Source: Pseudeuparius sepicola
Lineage: Eukaryota; Arthropoda; Insecta; Coleoptera; Anthribidae
NCBI GenBank assembly: GCA_963920635.1
Contig: OY987301.1
Location: 55,434,560 to 55,498,559 of the forward strand
Direction of reading: 5' to 3'
Length of the DNA: 64,000 nucleotides
Numbering within the stretch: position 1 is the stretch's first letter; each line of letters opens with the position of its first letter. The notes under the pieces are model-generated. The model did no database searches. It worked only from the letters and a program-made list of their open reading frames with translations, and had not been told where the DNA came from. Positions 55,603 to 64,000 of this stretch are shown piece after piece. The translations under genes and the position numbers were made by a program.

Positions 55603-56404
55603 TTAATTTGTTGTAAAATTTTGCTTTGAAATGTTTGAGAGAATCATTGGCCGTATTTTTTGCTTTTTCCTTTGATTTCCATACTTTTTATCGGTTACTT
55701 CAATGGTACAATTTGATGGTATTCTAATTAGATGTGGTCCTCGCAGAACTCGGATTTCTTGATTTTGGCAATTTGACTGAATTTGGAAGGGGCGTCTCGA
55801 AATTATGAAAACATGTTCTTCATCAATTTTTTCAATAATTTCTTCGTATTCTTGATTTCGGTGTATTGGCAATTCTTCGGTTTTCCGTGAATGAGCTAGA
55901 CTATACAATCTTCTTCTGGATTTCTTTGGATCTTTTCTTGCATACAATATAGGAGATGTCACCAATTTCTTGACAGGGTACATCCATTGTATATTGGAAA
56001 CATGATTTCGTAAGAGCCAAGTCGGGGTTTTAAAGGAATCAAAATAGTATGATTATGTATCGGAATTGGATACAAATGAAAATAATCGAATGAATTTTTA
56101 AGGATTATTGAAAATTCTAAAGCGAATGTTAACGTGTCATTTGACAAATGGCAAGTTACTTTGATTATTGAATACCAATCATATAAGGGTAGATTTATCA
56201 ATTCATTTTTCGAATGGAAAGTTTTAGGTTATATAAAATTCCGTTAAGATCCTTAATTTTTAGTATGTCGGGATGTACTGTACGTAAGCTAGCAAAAGTT
56301 CCAGCGTTTTTAACGTCGCCTAGAAAGTTAAAGATTATATTTCCGTTAATAAAACTTTGATTTATTGGCGTTAGAAAAATGGTATTCTTATAAAAAAACA
56401 TCAG
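55603..56404 (-). pseudogene. Errantivirus-type envelope relic
   Basis: Three minus-strand frames in order: 56198-56401, 55959-56201, 55603-55983. They keep family-like blocks such as VTCHLSNDTLTFALE, YPIPIHNHTILIPL, CTLSRN and RVLRGPHLIRIPSNCTIEV, with spaced cysteines, as in the ectodomain of insect errantivirus/F-type envelope proteins. Two frame breaks split the region. No signal peptide, cleavage site or membrane anchor is seen, so only the middle survives. No gag or pol lies next to it. In a working element the protein would be a membrane fusion glycoprotein. Confidence 0.55.
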
Positions 56405-57334
56405 TTTCGGATCGAAGTAATCCTTCCTATTTATTAAAATTTTTTTTTTTATTCTTTTTTGATTTTCCGCAATTGTCTATCTAGACTTGGAATATTTTTC
56501 AGTAAGTTTTTTAGAAAGTGAAATTTGAGAATTTACTTCGTAAACAGTGTTCTTTTCACTATTTGTAAGGGTTTCTACAGGGTTAACTATCACTTAGTAC
56601 AAAAAAATTTACCACGTGCGCAGGGTGGCTTACGAAAACATGGAAAAATATTTTTAGATTTTTTTACGACCTTTAAAAAAGGGTAAAAACCCCTATTTTC
56701 CCTGTAAATCTCCGCCTATAATTACGTCATCCAATATGGATTCCGAACATACTGTCAACGTAAAGTTATTTTCGCGGTGTTGCCGTTGTTTTAGGAAGGA
56801 TGAAAATACCTTTTTACTGAAACAAATAAAAAAAATATATAAATAACAATCGTTTTGAATCTGTACAGTCGCAGCGCTGTTAGATTTACCCGAGGTTCTC
56901 CCGGATTCGCCTTACCTTAATTTGTAATTTAACTAACCTAAATTCACCTGACCTCTTAAGCCCTAGATAAAGACGTAAACCCCGTTTTGATAGTTCGTTC
57001 TTTTAGCGCGCAGTGCAGAACCCGAAACAACGCTTTATTTTCAATCAAAAGCTCACCCATGGTCCGAGTCAATGTCCTCCTATATTGTGCAACGGCTATT
57101 TAGGGGTAATCGACTTACTGTATGCACTCACCCACCATGCATCAACAACTTTGGTGCAGTTGATTCCCTGGCTTGGATGTTCACTAATCGTTCCGCTCCC
57201 TGGTATACAGTACCGGTGGCCTGGTCGGTCCGTTGTGGCAACACCTCTTGATTTCCTGTATCCGGGGCACAGTAATCACAGGAATACTGCCGCTTAGAAA
57301 TAACAATACAACTAATAACTAATTAAATGGGAAA
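56405..57334. other. Non-coding stretch, nothing recognised
   Basis: Open frame 57013-57297 has no domain I recognise. A GAGGTTCTCCCGG patch near 56890 is of no known type. Confidence 0.35.
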
Positions 57335-57532
57335 GTTAGGGCTTGGCACAGACTTGAATCCAATGGATTTGTGTATTTGGGGGTACATGAAGGCGATTGT
57401 GTACGAACAGGAAATCGACAACGAGCAGTAGTTACGTGAACGAACTGAAGTTGCAGCTGATCAAATCCGGAATAATCATGGACTTTTTGCACGTATCCGG
57501 ACTTCTTTAATTAAACGAGTGAATTTGTGAAT
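57335..57532 (+). pseudogene. IS630/Tc1/mariner-type transposase, C-terminal scrap
   Basis: Reads LDLNPMDLCIWGYMKAIVYE, then (one stop later) LRERTEVAADQIRNNHG and LFARIRTSLIKR. This is the end of the same transposase type as at 51140-51590 (LNPLDFxLWGY...VYExxIDNE). Too short for function. Confidence 0.7.
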
Positions 57533-58376
57533 CGAGGTTTACGGCGGCCTCTTTGAACAGCTACTGTAGTGCTTTGCATATATGTGCTAGTGCAGTTGTA
57601 TTTTTTGGTTAACCTTCGGGGCTTTCCTGGCACAAGAAGCACTAGAGGTACCTAACTAGTTGCACTGTTTGTACACGATGGCCGCGAACATGTTTACACA
57701 ACTTTTTTTACGGAAATACGAACAAAACACCGCACACTTTAAGTGGCGCAATCCCAAACAGTTGGAACCTCTTGGTTTTCCCCAAGTGATAATTTCATTC
57801 CAACAGGGAACGCAGCCCGACGATCACAAGTGGATCCCCACCGCTAGAATACGGCAGGTTCTCCAAGTACTGTTTTTACACGAAGACAGCTAACGTTTAA
57901 ATTGCTTTTTTTTTAATGGAAATACGACTAAATCCCTTGTTATTTCACTGTAAACTTGCAGTGGCGGTTCCAACAAGTTTGGACATTATTGATTGTCCAA
58001 AAAATGTCCAACGGTTTGCATTTTACGGAGCAGCCGACGACAGATCGTCAAACACAGCAAAACAGTAGAACAATATCGCTTTGGAATTAGAACGACGTTC
58101 GTATTATAACTACGCGTCCACGTTTTGGAAACAGAATTACCTACTATGTCTATGCCGTTGAAGTTAGGCGCTCCGAACAAAAAATAGAGGCGAAGGCGAC
58201 ATCTGCTCTGGCATCTGGCGTGATCACCTGTCCGTCTAATCCCGCGCGCCTTACGTCCGCGCAATTCTTTCCCCACCGACCACTACTCGGTGTTGCCGTT
58301 TATGGCGACATGTGGCCAAACTGAGGGTATTTTCACTTCATGAAAGCATAATGAAAATAAAAAATAAAATACCTTT
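57533..58376. other. Non-coding stretch, nothing recognised
   Basis: Frames 57660-57893 and 57986-58276 (minus) show no domain. No element ends seen. Confidence 0.35.
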
Positions 58377-59070
58377 TAAGGAACAGGCTTTTATTTAAGC
58401 CATGTACTAAAACGAATAAAATAAGTTTAGGTTTTCGTTAAGGTAAGTAGGTACCTAATTCAATTCCAAATTGCGAAATTTCACCATTGAAATAAAAAAG
58501 CTAGTCGCTCGAAATTTTCATAAAAGTAGGTACCAATTAATTTTATTGGACTGTGATTGGTTGATAAGCAAGTACTTACATACCGAAGTAAGTATGTATT
58601 TTCTTTACAATTTACTAAAAATTTGGCATTGAACTACCTTAATGAAAACCTAATCTTATTTTATGCATTTCAGTACCTACATGGCTTAAATAAAAGCTTG
58701 TTCTTCAAAAGGCTTTTTTTTATTTTTGTGCTTTTCAGTATTTTTCGATTCCCATGTGACGAGGTGGTAAATAAATTTAGTCCGCCATCTCGGGGCCCCC
58801 GCCCATCTTGGGGCATCCGTCATATTGGATTTAGTGTGACGTTTTTGACCCTATCGTTTTCTACTAGTCAAATCCTTTTATTTCATACCCATGTCAAAGA
58901 GGTTGTGAAGAAATAGGAAATCCGCCATCTTGGGGCGGTCGCCATATTGAATTTAGTATAACATCACTCACTTTTCGTTTTTTCCCTTTCATTTTTTGAT
59001 ATCAAGGTGGTTATAAAAGAAAAAAGTTAATCCGCCCCTGGGATCGGATGGACACTTTGAACAAATTACA
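58377..59070. repeat. Dispersed repeat family, copy 2
   Basis: The foldback part (58377-58712) has mirrored arms: GGCTTTTATTTAAGCCATGTAC faces CATGGCTTAAATAAAAGCTTG, and TTCGTTAAGG faces CCTTAATGAA. It is followed by CCGCCAT-TTGGGG modules (58713-59070). Same order as 20275-21080; AATTTTCATAAAAGTAGGTA and CCAATTAATTTTATTGGAC are shared. Confidence 0.65.
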
Positions 59071-59153
59071 ATATTGGGTTTGTTCCAAAACAAACTGGTT
59101 CAGAACTATTGTTGGAACAAAGCTATTGATAGAAGAAAAAGGACGATAGTCGA

Positions 59154-59198
59154 CCATATACAGTACTGTTTCGGGACGGTGATCCCTTATCAGTATGG
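59154..59198 (-). ncRNA. Hammerhead candidate E1, one core mutation
   Basis: Minus strand: CCAUA / CUGAUAA / GGGA-UCACCG-UCCC / GAAA / CAGUACUGU / A / UAUGG. Stem I CCAUA/UAUGG is perfect, stem II GGGA/UCCC is perfect, and ACAGUACUGU is a perfect palindrome. The core box has A where the essential G8 should be, so activity should be lost. Confidence 0.72.
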
Positions 59199-59449
59199 CT
59201 CACCCGACTATCAAGTGGTATAGACAAACGTGCCTAGACGATGAATTTACTAAGGAATCAATTAATTACCGAAGCAATCAATTGATCATGGAGTATTATG
59301 ACGAAAGCACACCCGAAGGTGCGGGACAAAGCCACTGGTCTTGATCGGCAAAGGCTCACGCCACAACTACCGAGACCCGCCATCTACCGTCTCCACGTCG
59401 TCGGTTAACCAACCGAAAACATTGATAGAAGAAAAAGAGCGCTAGTCGA

Positions 59450-59494
59450 CCATATACAGTACTGTTCCGGGACGGTGATCCCTCATCGGTATGG
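59450..59494 (-). ncRNA. Hammerhead candidate E2, two core mutations
   Basis: Same stems as E1, but the first box reads CCGAUGA (U4 changed to C) and the second GGAA (A13 changed to G). Its G8 is intact. The lesions differ from those of E1, so both descend from a unit with the full CUGAUGA and GAAA boxes. Confidence 0.72.
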
Positions 59495-60136
59495 CTCACC
59501 CGACTATCAAGTGGTATAGACAAACGTGCCTAGACGATGAATTTACTAAAGGATCAGTTAATTACCGAAGCAATTAATTGATCATGGAGTATTATAACGA
59601 TAGCACACCCGAAGGTGCAGGACAAAGCCACTGGTCTTGATCGTCAAAGGCTCACGCCACAACTACCGAGACCCGCCATCTACCGTCTCCACGTCGTCGG
59701 TTAACCAACAGAAAACATTGATAGAACAAGAAGAGCGATAGTCGACCTGTAACGGATTTTTTTTGTTAAAACTCCCTTACTACGTTTTTAAATAATTATT
59801 AACAACCTTGCACACAGGTTTGAGTACTTTGTTGTGAAATCGCAGGTTCGAATTTGATTCGGTCGAATATCAGTTCACTAAACTTGTTTTGTGATATCGA
59901 TTTTTGGTGTGATGTAGTGAATACGAAAACATCCGTTCAGATCCAAGGTACGTTGAACCTTAGAGTACACTGTAGCACATGTGGTAGTTCGTTCGGCTTG
60001 GTTCGCCTAGATCCAGGTTAGCGCTTAGATTCTGGTGGTCTGTTCGGATACCCTGGGTTTGTTCCACTAACCAGTGTCCATCCGTGTACGCAGAATTTTA
60101 ATTCAAAGATCCTAACCGTATTATTCTGTGAGACGC

Positions 60137-60143
60137 TATAAAA
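60137..60143 (+). promoter_or_regulatory. TATA box of the LTR
   Basis: TATAAAA 389 bp into the LTR, in a local GC-richer context, followed by CTCTCTCTATC. Confidence 0.6.
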
Positions 60144-61798
60144 CCAAGTGTCGGCTGCCACTAGCTCTCTCTATCTTTCCGATCTCCAAGGGACAAGTGT
60201 CTGTCAGGTATAAAAATAACCTCAGGTTTTCAAGATTCTTTATCTAACTTTATCGCCTGCCTGAGGCTATTTTTTCGATTCTATTATGTGCATTTGTTGT
60301 GTAGATTAATTTGCTGTACCCGACTAACGGTGTATTTTTTCATTTTCATGTGAACGGCCGTCCCGCATTTTGGAATTTTCGAGGTTATAGTTGCCGACCC
60401 TTGGATAGGTCGAGATTGCAGCGTGGCGTGGGAATTTGGCATTTCCACTTTCTTGGAACGAGGCACAGGACAGGAGTGAAGCACACGTTGCAGGTGAGTT
60501 TTTGAAATTATCTTGATATTTTTTTGGTTAAATCCATATTTAAAACGCTCACTCCGTTGCACGTGTATTTCTTGGCTAGAGTTAATCTCTACGCTTTCAT
60601 AGCACCTTTACCCCAAGAAATAGACGTAGCTTTCTTTGTCCTGCCCTGTGTGGTTCAAGTTTGTGCCTTTTGCGGTTTTCATTTGAGTTTGTCTTATAGC
60701 AGTGCGGCGGTACCATTCACATTCAATGCACATAGTGGGCCGATACCTGACGGAGGACCTCTGTTCTTGTAATATCTTTAACGTTTTGAAATAATTCTGG
60801 TCAAGTTTGATAACGTATACTTTTTTTATTAAGTTCACTGAGAGCAGCTTATTTTCATAGCTGATTCTGGCCAATAATTTTCGTGTAATTTCATGCAAAT
60901 TTAAGTAGTTTTTTTTTAGAACCGTGACCTCATATTTTTTATTTCGAACATCTCATTTATCGTTCATTAACTTTGTTTTTGGCTCGCAACTAGTAAATTT
61001 GAAGTTGTGATTAGTTGAATATAAAAAGGGGGGGAAGCGTATTCATGAATAGGCTTTGTTAGTATATATGGAATTTAATTTAGCTATAGTTTCGAACTTG
61101 TATAATTTTTTTAAATTTTAAGTAGTAATTGTTGTTATCTATATTGCTTCTGTAAATAAGTAGTCACAGTGACCCTGCCTATACAGACTATACATATAAA
61201 GCTTCTAGCACTGTCTAATTCACGTGAAATCTTTTCATGATAACTGCACATGGATCACGGAACATCTAAACGATTGACAAGTCGTTAGGCCCTTCGACAT
61301 TTGGCAGACCACAAGCTGACTCAGTAACAGTGGAACTTCGCAAGAAACTGAGCTAGTAAGATCTACGCCACCATCACCATTGTCAGGCTGTTAGGCTTGG
61401 TCGCCGTCAAAACTAGGACTTTGTCGGAGGCCACCACCGAGGCTTGGTCGAAGACGGCTCGTCATTTCCAAGTGCTTAAAATCTCCATGTAAGGTGTTTC
61501 TTCGTTTCAAGCGTTCCAAACTTTAAGTTACACGTGCAGAACTTTATTCACTCAAGAGTTTTTTTTTGGACTTTACTACTCGGGTCAGTGTCTACTAAAA
61601 TTATAACTTTACTTCCTTCTTAAGCATTTGGTATTTTTGAATTCGAAGTCTGTAATTAATCTAATAAAAAAACTGTAAATTCTATATTAATCTTTTCAAA
61701 TTCAAATTTTCTTTGTAAATCATCTAATTTTAGAACTGAAATCAGTTTGCCACTCAAATTTTCAATATCCATTTTTTTATTGTTCAACTACATACTCC

Positions 61799-61804
61799 AA
61801 TAAA
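61799..61804 (+). terminator. Polyadenylation signal of the LTR
   Basis: AATAAA about 100 bp before the LTR end, followed by T/G-rich sequence (TGTAATTGTTTGC). Confidence 0.55.
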
Positions 61805-61908
61805 CAACCATTGTAATTGTTTGCAAAAATTTGTTTTATTTCAAGTGTTTTAAGTCGAGTCAGTTATAACCGGTTTCGATAGCCGGGCCGAAACTGCCGT
61901 TATACAAT

Positions 61909-61926
61909 TGGCGCTTCCAACACGAG
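61909..61926 (+). promoter_or_regulatory. Primer-binding site
   Basis: TGGCGCTTCCAACACGAG lies two bases after the LTR end. TGG pairs with the CCA of a tRNA 3' end; the tRNA type was not determined. Confidence 0.6.
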
Positions 61927-62174
61927 GCTCGAGTTAAATTTTGTTGTTTCCTTTGCTCGACTTTGATGCTTAGAATTTAGCACTTTTTAAATTCAAGTCT
62001 GTAAAAGACTAATTGCGAGACACTTAGCACAATTTATTTTTTTATTTTTGAGTTTGTACTTAAATTTGGAACTGCTTAAATTTGCAAACTTTTTGATTTT
62101 AAAATTGTGGTTGGGATATTTTTTGAATTTATCTGCGGATATATTTTTTTGACTGTGGTTTCTGAACTTTTGAC

Positions 62175-62568
62175 ATGGAGCCAAAACATTTAAAAGAGGG
62201 TGAATTAACGTATGAATTAAAAGTTAGGGGAATTGATGCTACTGGAACAGTAGAAGTTAAACGTAAGCGTTTACGGTGTTTTTTACAACAAGAGGCTGCG
62301 AATAGGAGTTTTGGGGGTATTGCTAATCCAATTTCTTTTGAGGATGATTTTAAGAAATATTCTGACTCTGCTAAAGATATTACCAAAGTAATCTCTGAAT
62401 TTTCGGGTACTAAGGGGGACCAAGCGTGCAGACGCATTGAATCTCGCTTAACTCATTTATCCGGTAGGATCTCACGAATGAATCCTGAGACTCCCGAAGA
62501 GCAGGATAAATTGACTAACAAAGGAGTGCGGGGCTGTGTGCACGTATATATAGATGAAAAGGGAAAAT
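62175..62568 (+). pseudogene. Gypsy-like Gag, N-terminal part
   Basis: 131 codons starting MEPKHLKEGELTYELKVRGI, then GTVEVKRKRLR: the SAP-like first block common in gypsy/Ty3-type Gag of insects. A second conserved stretch, FSGTKGDQACRRIESRLTHL, lies at residues about 76-95. The start lies 268 bp after the LTR end, a normal leader length. The frame ends at once on entering the inverted-repeat element at 62569; Gag resumes at 63786. In an intact element the protein forms the particle shell. Confidence 0.75.
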
Positions 62569-62606
62569 AAGTGTATTTCCGTGCAAATAATTTAATTAAA
62601 AATCAT

Positions 62607-62644
62607 GGTAAAGCGCTTTCGGCTGTTAAGCCATCCTCAGTACC
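62607..62644 (-). ncRNA. Hammerhead candidate, left arm
   Basis: Minus strand: GGUA / CUGAGGA / U / GGCU-UAAC-AGCC / GAAA / GCGCU-U / UACC. GGUA pairs with UACC, GGCU with AGCC, and AGCGCU is a perfect palindrome. CUGAGGA fits CUGANGA. One extra U stands before stem II. Confidence 0.7.
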
Positions 62645-62835
62645 ACCTAAAAAAGAAAGTATGACATAAAATAGGGGGTTGGAAAAAGTTAACTGTGGAA
62701 AAACTAAATTGTTTTAACGTCATGTCATACTCACTTGTCAAGTGTGTACAGGAAAATTGGAGCATAAAGCATTATACAACAGTAAAAACCATAAATAGAA
62801 GGTCACACCAAGTCACATTTTAAAAACTTAAAAGT

Positions 62836-62896
62836 ATGATTAAAAGTATGCAAGTGTTCTCCAACCTTTGGAGAACACTTGCATACTTTTAATCAT
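62836..62896. repeat. 61-bp near-perfect palindrome
   Basis: Left half ATGATTAAAAGTATGC...TCTCCAA and right half TTGGAGA...GCATACTTTTAATCAT mirror each other base for base over about 29 bp, with a 3-bp centre (CCT). Confidence 0.85.
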
Positions 62897-63709
62897 AACT
62901 TCAGTCCTCACTCCAATTCAAAAATTTTACGCAATGTCACATCAAAGAATTATAACAGACTTGATTTCCTTGAAGATATTCAAATAAACAGAGAATTATC
63001 TAATAATCCAGATTGTTTAAATGTTAAAGTTAATCTTAACAGATCTTTCATTCCTTTACATAGGAGACTCACTCAATGATGATAAAAACTTTTCTTGGCC
63101 TTCATCTTACAGGGTTGTCATGTTATCTCCTCTTTTCGTGTCGCGTTTTTGGGACTTTGGGGGTCTTTTTGGGCTTATCATGTATACAAACAATTTTTCG
63201 AATTTCTATTTCTATCTAATTTTCATTACCATTAATTAAACATTCATTAATATAAATTCTTAACTTATGAATTAAATCTCTTCAAATCCTTCACATTCAC
63301 TCCTCATAAAATATATTTTTACCCGCCTATGACATTTTGTTTTCAAGTTTAAATCTCGCGCGCTTTTTCGACTGACACCCAGTTCCTTCAACGGGATGTC
63401 GAACAGGTTATGTCTCAAATTTCACTTCCACCTTCCACGATGCATTTGTTACTTCGGCTGGTCTTTTATTTAAATAATTTGGGTAGCTTGGCTGCCCACA
63501 GTTGTACAATTTGTTAGTATTTTAAAGTTTTTAAAATGTGACTTGGTGTGACCTTCTATTTATGGTTTTTACTGTTGTATAATGCTTTATGCTCCAATTT
63601 TCCTGTACACACTTGACAAGTGAGTATGACATGACGTTAAAACAATTTAGTTTTTCCACAGTTAACTTTTTCCAACCCCCTATTTTATGTCATACTTTCT
63701 TTTTTAATT

Positions 63710-63747
63710 GGTACTGAGGATGGCTTAACAGCCGAAAGCGCTTTACC
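63710..63747 (+). ncRNA. Hammerhead candidate, right arm
   Basis: Plus-strand twin of 62607-62644 with the same core: GGTA / CTGAGGA / T / GGCT...AGCC / GAAA / GCGCT-T / TACC. Predicted cut after 63743. Confidence 0.7.
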
Positions 63748-63785
63748 ATGATTTTTAATTAAATTATTTGCACGGAAATACACTT

Positions 63786-64000
63786 CTTTTCTAAATTGAC
63801 TAAGGCAAAAACTGAATTACTAGAAAAAAAATTACCAGTATAGAATTTCAACCCCCAACTCACGTTTCTACCCCAGTAAGAGAACACCATTCCAGTATTG
63901 TCTCGAAACCTTTTGTTAACTTAGCTAAGTGGAATGTAAATTTTTCTGGTACCGATAAAGAGTCGTTAGTAGCTTTTTTAGAGAAGGTTGAGCTTTTGCG
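63786..64000 (+). pseudogene. Gypsy-like Gag, continuation past the insertion
   Basis: First frame: FSKLTKAKTELLEKKLPV then a stop. Next frame, to the window end: PPTHVSTPVREHHSSIVSKP, then NLAKWNVNFSGTDKESLVAF with LEKVELL, the conserved start of the retrotransposon gag capsid domain (KWNxxFSGxxxxxSVxxFLExVEEL). Runs off the window. Confidence 0.75.

Larger units (their letters stand above)
59125..59747 (-). mobile_element. 296-bp tandem repeat with minus-strand hammerheads
   Basis: Units start at 59125, 59421 and 59717 (ATTGATAGAA(G/C)), giving a 296-bp period twice. The third unit is cut after 31 bp by the LTR at 59748. Each full unit carries a hammerhead layout on the minus strand. A tandem minus-strand transcript would be cut into 296-nt units. 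The sequence is unrelated to the 327-bp array. Both ribozyme copies carry core mutations. Confidence 0.8.
59748..61906 (+). repeat. 5' LTR of a gypsy-like retrotransposon
   Basis: Starts TGTAACGG, ends CCGTTATACA, 2159 bp. TATAAAA is at 60137-60143, with start-like CTCTCTCT 25-35 bp downstream, a donor-like GCAG-GTGAGTTTT at about 60492, and AATAAA at 61799-61804, giving a U3-R-U5 order with a very long R. It is followed by a primer-binding-type site and gag. The 3' LTR and downstream duplication are outside the window. Confidence 0.75.
62569..63785. mobile_element. Inverted-repeat element with hammerheads, inserted in gag
   Basis: AAGTGTATTTCCGTGC at the left faces GCACGGAAATACACTT at the right. 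Arms of about 260-280 bp (62569-62830, 63507-63785) are nearly identical. Each carries a hammerhead near its outer end. The centre holds a 61-bp palindrome and an open frame (62879-63079) without a recognised domain. It splits gag; I see no clear target duplication. By layout it resembles the Penelope-like arms at 7341/15963, but it encodes no reverse transcriptase or endonuclease. Confidence 0.75.

Noticed and set aside
59125..59747. CRISPR-like direct repeats
   Set aside because: Units are 296 bp with no spacers; this is a tandem repeat in a eukaryotic genome.

Overview
The window reads as AT-rich insect (at least arthropod) genomic DNA made almost entirely of transposable elements nested in one another. 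I recognise no intact host gene. The evidence for an insect-type genome is the mix of families: BEL/Pao and Ty3/gypsy LTR elements, a Penelope-like element, hAT and Tc1/mariner remnants with TA target duplications, a THAP/PIF-type fragment, an errantivirus-type env relic, and many foldback MITEs ending in CAGGG...CCCTG. The order of insect cannot be decided from the sequence.

Layout. 1-6.37 kb: foldback elements, including an inverted-repeat element with hammerhead-like motifs (1484-2609) and a mariner-type element (4574-5679). 6369-17048: a hAT element with an 8-bp duplication, holding a Penelope-like element (7341-15963), which in turn holds a BEL/Pao element (8701-14502, duplication GGTAA). 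17-22.4 kb: non-coding dispersed repeats. 22415-23655: an inverted array of 327-bp units, each with a hammerhead ribozyme motif. 23.66-29.25 kb: a minus-strand non-LTR retrotransposon whose ORF1 is split by a 1955-bp hAT-type element. 29.25-37.88 kb: a gypsy pol relic whose integrase is split by a 5.6-kb terminal-inverted-repeat transposon. 38.5-42.6 kb: a THAP fragment, two GC-rich blocks, and a tRNA-like and a 5S-like fragment. 42.6-59 kb: mostly non-coding, with hairpin clusters, MITEs, mariner remnants and an env relic. 59125-59747: a 296-bp tandem repeat that carries a second type of hammerhead motif on the minus strand. 59748-64000: a gypsy-like element (2.16-kb LTR, primer-binding site, gag) that runs off the window and is split by another inverted-repeat element with hammerheads (62569-63785).

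The most striking theme is a set of five distinct hammerhead-ribozyme-like families in 64 kb. Two are tandem arrays that look like metazoan retrozymes (small repeats thought to spread as self-cleaved circular RNAs), and three lie in the arms of Penelope-like or similar inverted-repeat elements. All five have a short self-complementary stem III, the arrangement expected of ribozymes that work as dimers or in tandem. The Penelope-like element encodes a reverse transcriptase and GIY-YIG endonuclease of the kind proposed to mobilise such RNAs, but the copy here is broken.
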